The notes beneath the pieces were generated by a model. That model was not told the origin of the DNA. It saw only the letters and a list, made by a program, of their open reading frames with translations, and searched no databases. Shown here one piece after another: positions 56,501-64,000 of a stretch of DNA of 64,000 nt (position 1 is the first letter of the stretch; every line of letters starts with the position of its first letter). The position numbers and the translations under genes are program-made. The DNA comes from Marichromatium purpuratum 984. GTDB taxonomy: Bacteria; Pseudomonadota; Gammaproteobacteria; Chromatiales; Chromatiaceae. The stretch covers positions 2,571,001-2,635,000 of the forward strand of contig NZ_CP007031.1 of assembly GCF_000224005.2 (NCBI RefSeq), in the 5' to 3' direction.

Positions 56501-57191
56501 CATGTGGCTCGACCAGCGACAGCGAGGCCCGCGCCGCCGCCTCGTCAGTGGCGCGCGACACCCGCTGCGTCGGGCCGGAGACCAGACCATCGAGCACTGC
56601 GGCGGTCAGATCGCGCGCCAGGACCCCGGCTTGGAAAGTGCGACCGAGCTGACCGAGTTCGCCGACGAAGCGGGCGCGCTGGGCATCGTTCGCAGCACGT
56701 TCCGAGTATTCCCACAGCGCATCGATCAGCGTCTCGAGCAAGGCATCGAACAGCGGAGGCAGCCGCTCGCGACTGATCTGCTCGAGCAGTCGTTGCGCCC
56801 GCGCCGCACTCGTTGCCTCGACACCCCGTCGCGGCGCCGCGCGCGCAGCGGCGAGAAAGCGCTCCAGGTAGGCCTGACCGTCGGCAGCGAAATGGACGAA
56901 GCGCGCACCCAGCCCGTGCTCGGCGCGGTGTACCAGCAACACCACCGCCTGCAGGGTTCGACGCCGTTCATCGAGCGGCACCCTGAAGCGGACCTGGCAA
57001 CGTTCGCCGGCGCCGACACGCAACTCGGCTTCCTGCTCGCCCATGTCGAGCAGCAGACCTCCGCTGCAGAGGTTACGGACCCGACAGGCGAGCCGGGGCT
57101 GGTGGGGAGCGCGGATCTCGGCGGGAAGATCGACCGGGGTGCGCCGCTGACGCCGACGCTCCGACACCTTTGCGTCCTCACCTGCCGACAT
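53505..57191 (-). CDS. PilZ - DUF1631 - degenerate GGDEF - EAL multidomain protein, 1228 aa
   Basis: A large cytoplasmic c-di-GMP protein. An N-terminal PilZ domain (about 15-115) has an arginine-rich start and NLCSGGLLLD. A long DUF1631-type region covers about 120-760. A GGDEF-like domain starts near 797 (DSLTGLPGQ), but the signature is replaced by LGWNRF near 872, so cyclase activity is unlikely. The EAL domain (about 1000-1215) keeps EVL, the Asn of NLSGQ, the FEVTET Glu, DDFGSGMSS near 1127, the Lys of VKIDGSFVKD, and the YVQGYG Gln, so phosphodiesterase activity is plausible. ATG at 57191 is chosen; the upstream 29 residues of the frame lack conservation. It may read c-di-GMP through PilZ and degrade it through EAL. 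Confidence 0.88.
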   Translation of the reverse strand: MSAGEDAKVSERRRQRRTPVDLPAEIRAPHQPRLACRVRNLCSGGLLLDMGEQEAELRVGAGERCQVRFRVPLDERRRTLQAVVLLVHRAEHGLGARFVHFAADGQAYLERFLAAARAAPRRGVEATSAARAQRLLEQISRERLPPLFDALLETLIDALWEYSERAANDAQRARFVGELGQLGRTFQAGVLARDLTAAVLDGLVSGPTQRVSRATDEAAARASLSLVEPHEFELWLARSGLANRLEQELAEVLRPLRGHLVGVFGDAQIALEPEALAETLARALHRGGLEDELLGRALQLAAMPLVGNLGAFYRELLRLWREHGLPAGAPTSWRAPDQARQAAPPSVASPLPTPEERTDSVDARAPARSEGLGLGELLTRLQAGGVDHQADSDLDGMARLLAERAAGRDDRPSLRAPRVRERVEVTDQMLSQILDDPHAPQGIKALIRRLSLHFLAMAVSDPGGPDARDAHPLVGLMDQLEQLSSFLLNGEADDRALSCELEDFVHRLVITDAGDLDTLRAISSGLQSLRERVGSRYRANVSRWVGANEARECERRAHERVRQRLLASFAGEQVHPLLPTLLDAGWRMLLESVCNYAGIDGARWRHYWMPLWTLHRASRGEAEVEDIQTLVATLYEGLIYIGHDPFGAESLVERIEQVLRRAARGALDREDWVVFAIDPPEDAEPALQQPPDGVSEADWQAARERIEQLTLGSVVWLAEQGGERAYRLIWRSEDGRRLALSDPMGRRVRTFIPERLAAALAESRARVEVPPRQPLMQRAAEATLAELGEQVRAQTVEDSLTGLPGQRCLVGVLTGLLSCGAAPCPHLLGFLELDRFDLLTAAHGYAAGERLLALMAERLRALLPDAPCLAYLGWNRFALIAPAADAGVAQASAERIREALEAVSLTWLGRVLQVSVSLGVALIDAAAESPEGVLSAANVACLAAQHSGGGRVVCYAEDDAQVAAQLERMRGWAQAEEAIKSGRKRLRLQPIAAVGEGHEHGAFHHGEVLLSVYDADDAPLPLAAFIAAAEAMNLMHEVDRQVIEETLRWLHDNPELARAYGGVAINLSGQSLSDPGLDAFIRAAFARWQVAPGMVGFEVTETAAIVHLDQAVRLLESLQSMGCPISLDDFGSGMSSYGYLKQLPVDFVKIDGSFVKDILSNSHDRAIVKSFNEIAHFMGKETIAEYVENQEILALLRELGVDYVQGYGIARPCFVDELDQPAAVGATA

Positions 57192-57511
57192 CGGCCACTC
57201 CGCTGCGAGGTACGCCGAGGCACCCGGGGACAAGCCTCCCCGCAGCGCCCGGAACGCCCCCGCCGATACTGATTTCAATCATGCAACACCACACAAGCAA
57301 AGACGCGAGACGCCCCCGACCGCGGCGGTCGCTGACCGCAACCTCCCTGACTCGGCGCTCCTCGTGACTCTCCTCGCGCATCATCCAGACCATTCCCTGC
57401 GGCGTCGGCGCGGCAAGCTCCATCGGTGCCCGACCCGGTTGGCGCTAGTTTGCGCTTTTGTGACGATCGGTGCCAGCATCCGACCACCCGGCACAACCGC
57501 GCCTCCGAGAA
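57192..57511. other. Intergenic region between the PilZ/EAL gene and sohB
   Basis: About 320 bases with no gene or repeat seen. It should hold the minus-strand promoter of the PilZ/EAL gene. Confidence 0.5.
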
Positions 57512-58519
57512 TCAGCCGCCAGGACGACGCCAGTGCGCCAGTCCCTGTTCGAGCATCGCGCGCCCACCCTCGAGCAGCCGCTCGAGCGGCGCCTTGCGCT
57601 CGCGCCAGCGCAACCCCAGCAGGCTGTGGCTGTCGCGCGCGGCGAGCAGATAGTCGTCGCTGGTCTGGATGGCGTCGACCAGCCCCAGCTCGACGGCGCG
57701 CGCGCCGTGCCAGTATTCTCCGGTGGCGACCCGATCGAGGTCGAGCGCGGGGCGGTAGTCGGCGACAAAACGCTTGAACAGCGCATGGGTCTCCTCGAGC
57801 TGCTCGCACAGCTTGCGCCGTCCCTCCTCGGTGTTCTCGCCGAACAGGGTCAGGGTGCGCTTGTGCGCGCCGGCGGTGTGTAGCTCGAAGTCGACCCCGT
57901 GGCGCTCGAGCAGACGGTGGAAGTTGGGGATTTCGGCGAGTACCCCGATCGAGCCGATCACCGCGAAGGGCGCGGCGATGATGCGATCGGCGACGCAGGC
58001 CATCAGGTAACCGCCACTGGCCGCGACCTTGTCGACTGCGACCGTCAGGCGGATGCCGCGCGCGCGCAGCCGCGCCAGCTGCGAGGCGGCCAGGCCGTGC
58101 TCGCTGACCATGCCACCGGCGTTGTCGAGGCGCACCAGCACCTCGTCCTCCGGGCGCGCCTCGAGCAGCAGAGCGCTGACCTGGGCGCGCAGCGCGGCGG
58201 CCGCACTGGCGCGGATGTCGCCCTTGAAGTCGATCACGAACAGCCGTGGCCGGGTCGCGATCTCCCGCGCACGCGACTTGTCGCGCTTGCGCTCGGCCTT
58301 GCGGTGCGTGCGCAGCGCCTTGCCCGCGAGGGTCGCCTCGCGCAGCTGCGCGGCCTGCTCGCGCAACCGCGCCCCGAGGTCGACGACCTCGAGCCGCGCC
58401 GGAGCCGGCGCGCCACCGGCACCGCGGGCGCGCGCCAGGATCAGCAGCAGCGCGGCGAACGCCAGCAGCAGGGTCAGGGTCTTGGCAAGGAACAGTCCGT
58501 AGTCGAACAACAGCTCCAT
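57512..58519 (-). CDS. sohB: Protease SohB (S49 signal-peptide-peptidase family), 335 aa
   Basis: A membrane-anchored periplasmic serine protease. An N-terminal membrane helix (about 8-32) is followed by a coiled basic stretch (to about 90) and the S49 domain. The nucleophile is Ser167 or so in VAASGGYLMACVAD; the general base Lys is near 218 in GAHKRTLTLFGENTEEGR. ATG at 58519 gives MELLFDYGLFLAK, like E. coli SohB; ATG at 58531 would add four residues. Downstream of thyA on the same strand. Confidence 0.94.
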   Translation of the reverse strand: MELLFDYGLFLAKTLTLLLAFAALLLILARARGAGGAPAPARLEVVDLGARLREQAAQLREATLAGKALRTHRKAERKRDKSRAREIATRPRLFVIDFKGDIRASAAAALRAQVSALLLEARPEDEVLVRLDNAGGMVSEHGLAASQLARLRARGIRLTVAVDKVAASGGYLMACVADRIIAAPFAVIGSIGVLAEIPNFHRLLERHGVDFELHTAGAHKRTLTLFGENTEEGRRKLCEQLEETHALFKRFVADYRPALDLDRVATGEYWHGARAVELGLVDAIQTSDDYLLAARDSHSLLGLRWRERKAPLERLLEGGRAMLEQGLAHWRRPGG

Positions 58520-58565
58520 CAGTGGCGGCATCGCAGGGGATCCTCGGGCAACGGGCGACAGCGCA

Positions 58566-59402
58566 TCAGACCGCGATCGGCGCGCGGATCACCGGGTGCG
58601 GGTCATAGCCCTCGATGACCACGTCCTCGTAGCGGTAGTCGAACAGGCTCGGCGCCCGCTGCAGCCGCAACCGCGGCAACGCCCGGGGCGCGCGCGCGAG
58701 CTGGGCATGGACGATGTCGTCGGTGAGGTGATTGCGGTAGAGATGCAGGTCGCCGAAGGTGTGGATGAACTCGCCGGGCTCGAGATCGCACTGCTGGGCG
58801 ATCATCGCCGTGAGCAGGGCGTAGCTGGCGATGTTGAAGGGCACGCCGAGGAAGAGATCGGCGCTGCGTTGGTAGAGCTGGCAGGACAGCCGTCCGCCGG
58901 CCACCTGGAACTGGAACAGACAGTGACAGGGGGCGAGCGCCATGCGCCCGGCGGCGACGTTGTCCTGCGGCCCGAGACCCTCGTCGGGAAGGTCGGCCGG
59001 GTTCCAGGCGCTGACCACCAACCGGCGCGAGTGCGGACGCTCGCGGATCGCCGCGAGCAGCTCGGCGAGCTGGTCGATGCGCCGCCCGTCGGGCGCCGGC
59101 CAGCTGCGCCACTGGGCGCCGTAGACCGGCCCCAGGTCGCCGTCCGGCGCGGCCCACTCGTCCCAGATACTGACCCCGCGGCGCTGCAGGTCGGCGGCGT
59201 TGGTCGAGCCCGAGAGGAACCACAGCAGCTCGTGGACCACGCTCTTGAGGTGGACGCGCTTGGTGGTGAGCAGCGGGAAGCCCGCGGCGAGGTCGAAGCG
59301 CACCTGACGCCCGAACACCGAGCGGGTACCGACCCCGGTACGGTCGTCGCGATCGTGACCGTTGTCGATCACGTCGCGCAGCAGGTCGAGATAGACGCGC
59401 AT
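58566..59402 (-). CDS. thyA: Thymidylate synthase ThyA, 278 aa
   Basis: Makes dTMP from dUMP with methylene-tetrahydrofolate. The catalytic Cys159 is in [11 protein letters not shown], with [11 protein letters not shown] near 21-31, and the folate/dUMP segments [20 protein letters not shown] near 177. The length is slightly above the 264 residues of E. coli. The ATG at 59402 is three bases before the stop of gpmI, so they are probably cotranscribed in the order gpmI-thyA-sohB. Confidence 0.96.
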   Translation of the reverse strand: MRVYLDLLRDVIDNGHDRDDRTGVGTRSVFGRQVRFDLAAGFPLLTTKRVHLKSVVHELLWFLSGSTNAADLQRRGVSIWDEWAAPDGDLGPVYGAQWRSWPAPDGRRIDQLAELLAAIRERPHSRRLVVSAWNPADLPDEGLGPQDNVAAGRMALAPCHCLFQFQVAGGRLSCQLYQRSADLFLGVPFNIASYALLTAMIAQQCDLEPGEFIHTFGDLHLYRNHLTDDIVHAQLARAPRALPRLRLQRAPSLFDYRYEDVVIEGYDPHPVIRAPIAV

Positions 59403-59405
59403 CGC

Positions 59406-60950
59406 TCAGCCCACCGGACCGAGCAGCAGCGAGCGCCCGTCCATGCGCGGGTCGGGATCGAGTCCCATCAGCGCCAGCACCGTCGGCGCAAGATCCTTGA
59501 GTGCGCCACTGAGCGACAACCGCCAGGGCTGCTCGTCGATCACCAGGCAGGGCACCGGATAGGTGGTGTGCTGGGTGTGCGGCGCGCCGGTGACCGGATC
59601 GACCATCTCGTCGCAGTTGCCATGATCGGCGGTGAGGATCACCGAGTAGCCGGCGGCGACGGCGGCGTCGAGCACCCGCCCGACCTCGCGGTCCAGGGTC
59701 TCGACGGCGCGGATCACCGACTCGCGCACCGCGGTATGGCCGACCATGTCGCCGTTGGCGAAGTTGGCGACGACGAAGGGGAAGGCGCGCCGCCCGAGTA
59801 CCTCGACCAGGGTGTCGGCGACCTCGGGGGCGCTCATCTCCGGCTGCAGGTCGTAGGTGGCGACCTTGGGCGAGGGGATCAGCACCCGCTCTTCGCCCGG
59901 CAGCGGCTCGTTCTCGCCGCCGTTGAAGAAGAAGGTGACGTGGGCGTACTTCTCGGTCTCGGCGCAGTGGAACTGCGCCAGCCCGGCCTCGGCGAGCACC
60001 CCGCCGAGGGTGGTGCGCGGCGCGTCGCTGGCAAAGGCCGCAGGCAGGCCGTACTTGGGGTCGTATTCCATCATCCCGGTGACCCGCACGCCGGTCACCC
60101 CGCGGCGGTCGAATGCGGCGAACGCGGGATCGGCAAAGGCGGCGACCAGCTGGCGCGGGCGGTCCTTGCGGAAGTTGAAGTGGATCACCTGGTCGCCGTC
60201 GCGGATCGGCTCGGCGCCCTCGAGCACCGTCGGCACGATGAACTCGTCGTCCTCGCCGGCCTCATAGGCCGCGGCGATCGCCGCGCGCGCGTCGGCCGCG
60301 CGCCGCCCCTCGCCATCGACCATGGCGCGCCAGGCCTGCTCGGTGCGCTCCCAGCGGTTGTCGCGATCCATCGCATAGAAGCGACCGCTGACCGTGGCGA
60401 CCTGACCGCCGGCCTCACGCAGCGCCGGCTCGAAGGCGTCGAGATAGCCGAGCACCGAGCGCGGCGGGGTATCGCGCCCGTCGGCGAACAGATGCACCTG
60501 GGCGCGCGCGCCCTGACGCCGGCACAGCTCGATCAGCGCCGCGAGGTGGCTGACGTGACTGTGCACGCCGCCGTCGGAGACCAGCCCCATCAGCTGCACC
60601 GGCCGGTCGGCCGCGGCCGCGGCGCGCGCCGCGGCGATCAGCGTGGCGTTGTCGTAGAAGCTGCCGTCGGCGATGGCGTCGTCGATCAGCACCAGGTCCT
60701 GACGCACCACACAGCCCGAGCCGATCGACATGTGACCGACCTCGGAGTTGCCCATCTGCCCGTCGGGCAGCCCCACCGCCTGCCCCGAGGCCATCAGCGT
60801 GGTGTGCGGATGGCTGGAGAAGTAACGATCGAGGTTGGGGGTGTCGGCGATCGCGACCGCGTTGTTGGCCTTGGCTGGGTTGACGCCGAAGCCGTCCAGG
60901 ATGATCAGGATCACCGGACGACGGGGCAGTTGCTGCATGGGGTCGCTCAT
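59406..60950 (-). CDS. gpmI: 2,3-bisphosphoglycerate-independent phosphoglycerate mutase GpmI, 514 aa
   Basis: Interconverts 3- and 2-phosphoglycerate using two Mn2+ ions. ILIILDGFGVNPAKANNA near 15-32 and the active-site Ser69 in MGNSEVGHMSIG are intact. Later metal ligands lie in ANFANGDMVGHTA near 400 and LTADHGNCDEM near 446. GAGGAG precedes the ATG at 60950. The frame is open for 127 more codons upstream with no family similarity. It leads the thyA-sohB group. Confidence 0.95.
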   Translation of the reverse strand: MSDPMQQLPRRPVILIILDGFGVNPAKANNAVAIADTPNLDRYFSSHPHTTLMASGQAVGLPDGQMGNSEVGHMSIGSGCVVRQDLVLIDDAIADGSFYDNATLIAAARAAAAADRPVQLMGLVSDGGVHSHVSHLAALIELCRRQGARAQVHLFADGRDTPPRSVLGYLDAFEPALREAGGQVATVSGRFYAMDRDNRWERTEQAWRAMVDGEGRRAADARAAIAAAYEAGEDDEFIVPTVLEGAEPIRDGDQVIHFNFRKDRPRQLVAAFADPAFAAFDRRGVTGVRVTGMMEYDPKYGLPAAFASDAPRTTLGGVLAEAGLAQFHCAETEKYAHVTFFFNGGENEPLPGEERVLIPSPKVATYDLQPEMSAPEVADTLVEVLGRRAFPFVVANFANGDMVGHTAVRESVIRAVETLDREVGRVLDAAVAAGYSVILTADHGNCDEMVDPVTGAPHTQHTTYPVPCLVIDEQPWRLSLSGALKDLAPTVLALMGLDPDPRMDGRSLLLGPVG

Positions 60951-61248
60951 CGCTCTCTCCTCGGAACACGGTCGGGTTCGTGGGGACGCGGCACCGGGAT
61001 GGGTCCACACGACTGGAAAACCGTCTAGTTTAACCGCTGACGGTCGTCGATCGCCCGTCGCGCCCCGATTCCGGACCTCCATGCCCCCTTTTGCACAGAG
61101 ATGGACGCATCGATGACGATCATCAAGAAACCTTAAGGTGACAGGTTTATGATCGGCGCAAGAATCCGGCCCCGATCGGTCCGGCCGGGATGCAGCACCA
61201 CCGCCACGACAACAGACCGCCCGGCACGGGCCCGGAGGAGAGCACACT

Positions 61249-62511
<1,263 letters not shown>

Positions 62512-63429
62512 TCAACGGCCGCGGATACGCGGATCGAGGGCGAGATAGAGTAGATCGGTGAGGGTGTTGACGACGAGATAGGCGAGCGCGATCACCAGCA
62601 CCGCGCCCTGCACCAGCGGGTAGTCGCGCGCCTGGATCGACTCCACCACCAGGCTGCCGAGCCCCGGCCAGGCGAACACCGTCTCGGTGATCACCGCGCC
62701 GCCGAGCAGCGCGCCGAACTGCAGCCCGAGCAGGGTGAGCACCGGCAGCCAGGCGTTGCGCAGGGCGTGGCGCCACAACACCCGCGCCGGTCCCGCGCCC
62801 TTGGCGCGGGCGGTGCGCACATAGTCCTCGCCGAGCACCTCGAGCAGGCTCGACCGCACCATCCGCGCCAGCACCGCCGCCAGCCCGGTTCCCAGGGTCA
62901 GCGCCGGGAGCAGCAGCGACAGCGGCCCGTCGCGCCCGCTCACCGGCGTCCAGCCGAGCCACAGCGAGCAGACCAGGATCAGCAACGGCCCGAGCCAGAA
63001 ATTGGGGATCGCCGCGCCGAACATGGAGAAGCCCATCGCGACGCGATCGATCGCCCCGCCCTGGTGCAGCGCCGCCAGCACCCCGAGCGGCAGCGCCACC
63101 ACCACCGCCAGGGCGAGCGCGGCCACGGCCAGCTCCAGGGTCGGCCCGGCGCGCTCGGCGAGCAGTGCCGTCACCGCCCGGCCACTGTGCAGCGAGACCC
63201 CGAGATCGAGTCGCGCCAGCCCACCGAGATAATCCAGGTACTGGGTCCACAGCGGCTGATCGAGCCCCAGCGCGGCGCGCAGCTCGGCCTGGTCGACGGC
63301 GCGCGCGCCCTCCCCCAGCATCGCCGCCACCGGATCGCCCGGCACCAGATGGATGAGCAGGAACACCAGGGTGCAGACCCCGAGCAGGCTTGCCGCCGCC
63401 TCGCCGAGACGCCCGAGCAGCGTGCCCAT
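62512..63429 (-). CDS. ABC transporter permease, DppB/GsiC-type, 305 aa
   Basis: An inner-membrane permease of the peptide/nickel ABC family. Typical blocks are FLLIHLVPGDPV near 23-34, the ALGLDQPLWTQYLDYL segment near 54, and the EAA loop EDYVRTARAKGAGPARVLWRHALRNA near 200-225. Six hydrophobic segments are present. It begins one base after the L,D-transpeptidase stop. The partner permease, ATPase and most of the binding protein are not in the window; the upstream partial gene may be the binding protein. Confidence 0.9.
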   Translation of the reverse strand: MGTLLGRLGEAAASLLGVCTLVFLLIHLVPGDPVAAMLGEGARAVDQAELRAALGLDQPLWTQYLDYLGGLARLDLGVSLHSGRAVTALLAERAGPTLELAVAALALAVVVALPLGVLAALHQGGAIDRVAMGFSMFGAAIPNFWLGPLLILVCSLWLGWTPVSGRDGPLSLLLPALTLGTGLAAVLARMVRSSLLEVLGEDYVRTARAKGAGPARVLWRHALRNAWLPVLTLLGLQFGALLGGAVITETVFAWPGLGSLVVESIQARDYPLVQGAVLVIALAYLVVNTLTDLLYLALDPRIRGR

Positions 63430-63430
63430 C

Positions 63431-63916
63431 TCAGCCGCGGATCTCCACCGGGGTGCCGACCGGGGTCTGATCGAAGAGCGCGATCAGCGCCGCGTCGTGC
63501 ATGCGGATGCAGCCGTGCGAGCGCGGCTCGCCGAGCGGCTCGCTCGACGGGGTGCCGTGGATGTAGATATAGCGGCGCAGGGTATCGACCTCGCCGCCGC
63601 GGTTGCGCCCCGGCTCGCAGCCGGTGAGCCAGAGGATGCGGGTGGTGATCCAGTCACGCCCGGGGTGGGCGGCGCGCAGCGCCGCGTCGCAGATCTCGCC
63701 GGTGGGTCGGCGGCCCCGGAACACCGTCCCCGGCGCGCAGCCCTCGCCGATGCGCGCGCGCACCCGGTGCAGCCCGCGCGGGGTGCAACCGCTGCCGTTA
63801 CGCTCACCGACCCCGTTGCGCCCGGTCGAGACCGGGTAGCGGGCGAGCACGCGCGTGCCCGCCGACAGGGTCAGGGTCTGGGTAGGGACATCGATCAGGA
63901 TACGGCGCTCGCTCAT
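63431..63916 (-). CDS. L,D-transpeptidase (YkuD family) without visible signal peptide, 161 aa
   Basis: Belongs to the YkuD-fold L,D-transpeptidases that cross-link or modify peptidoglycan stems. The active-site run HG (120-121) and SHGCIRM with the catalytic Cys136, His134 and Arg138 is intact. The N-terminus ILIDVPTQTLTL begins the domain at once; no export signal is visible, unlike most family members. ATG at 63916 has AAAGGAGG just before it; a GTG at 63919 is unlikely. The start overlaps the upstream stop by one base (TGATG), so it is coupled to that gene. Confidence 0.88.
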   Translation of the reverse strand: MSERRILIDVPTQTLTLSAGTRVLARYPVSTGRNGVGERNGSGCTPRGLHRVRARIGEGCAPGTVFRGRRPTGEICDAALRAAHPGRDWITTRILWLTGCEPGRNRGGEVDTLRRYIYIHGTPSSEPLGEPRSHGCIRMHDAALIALFDQTPVGTPVEIRG

Positions 63917-64000
63917 CACTCCTCCTTTGCTGCGACCGGGACGCGCACGACCTGCGCCAGCCCATCATAGTTGCCGTCGCCGGCCGGTCGATAGCCGCGA
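63916..64000 (-). CDS. 3' end of an upstream gene, possibly an ABC peptide-binding protein (partial)
   Basis: Only the last 27 codons are visible, ending at TGA 63916-63918. The residues begin RGYRPAGDGNYDGLAQVVRV and finish in a charged AAKEE tail. The RGYRP segment followed by a hydrophobic stretch resembles the C-terminus of family-5 solute-binding proteins, and the following permease gene fits. This is weak evidence; the product should be taken as unknown. Translation is coupled to the L,D-transpeptidase. Confidence 0.4.
   Translation of the reverse strand, partial: RGYRPAGDGNYDGLAQVVRVPVAAKEE

Overview
The window looks like chromosomal DNA of a purple sulfur bacterium (Chromatiaceae, Gammaproteobacteria), probably close to Marichromatium. 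The base composition is GC-rich. There is a Tat-exported high-potential iron-sulfur protein (HiPIP) whose mature sequence resembles remembered Chromatiaceae HiPIPs, and a membrane-bound uptake [NiFe] hydrogenase operon. Several gene orders match gammaproteobacteria (csp/clpS-clpA-infA-aat, mnmA-hflD, rnfH-ratA). The genus assignment is from memory of protein sequences, not from a search.

Layout, left to right. 0-2 kb: a minus-strand trio (6-pyruvoyl-tetrahydropterin synthase family protein, then two short-chain reductases) that looks like a pterin pathway. 2-4.1 kb: a Ca2+/cation antiporter and a methyltransferase. 4.2-7.2 kb: the zinc-uptake operon znuA-znuC-znuB-zur with a Zur-box-like site. 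7.3-10 kb: a dolichol-kinase-like membrane protein, a secreted double-thioredoxin-fold protein and a PilZ protein. 10-15.4 kb: hupS-hupL-hupC-hupD-hupF-hupH, encoding a hydrogenase with the six-cysteine signature of O2-tolerant enzymes. 15.4-16.1 kb: non-coding DNA with a long direct repeat, a 7-bp tandem array and a hairpin. 16.1-20.9 kb: an MFS transporter and a two-subunit pyruvate carboxylase. 21-23.2 kb: a TetR regulator with matching operators, a small HMA-like protein and a THxN-type protein with a VPLPA C-terminal sorting signal.

23.5-36.3 kb is mostly housekeeping: mfd, fur, bamE, rnfH, ratA, an NSS transporter, glmM, ftsH, rlmE, an orphan membrane protein, HiPIP and an NlpC/P60 lipoprotein. 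36.6-43.5 kb carries trxB, a FemAB-like transferase, aat, bpt, infA, clpA and clpS. Together aat, bpt, clpS and clpA form a bacterial N-degron pathway: two tRNA-dependent aminoacyl transferases tag proteins, the ClpS adaptor recognises them and the ClpA unfoldase delivers them. 43.8-51.8 kb has a cold-shock protein, icd, mnmA, hflD, acnA and purB; icd and acnA are consecutive TCA-cycle steps.

51.8-64 kb has an OmpA-like protein, a small PLD-like protein, a 1228-residue PilZ/DUF1631/GGDEF-like/EAL protein, sohB, thyA, gpmI, glgC, a peptide-type ABC permease, an L,D-transpeptidase and the 3' end of a further gene. No rRNA, tRNA, CRISPR array, transposase, integrase or prophage was seen. Items most worth a second look are the divergent pterin cluster, the O2-tolerant hydrogenase signature, the run of three Fem/GNAT-type transferase genes, the TetR/HMA module, and the repeat block between hupS and the MFS gene.
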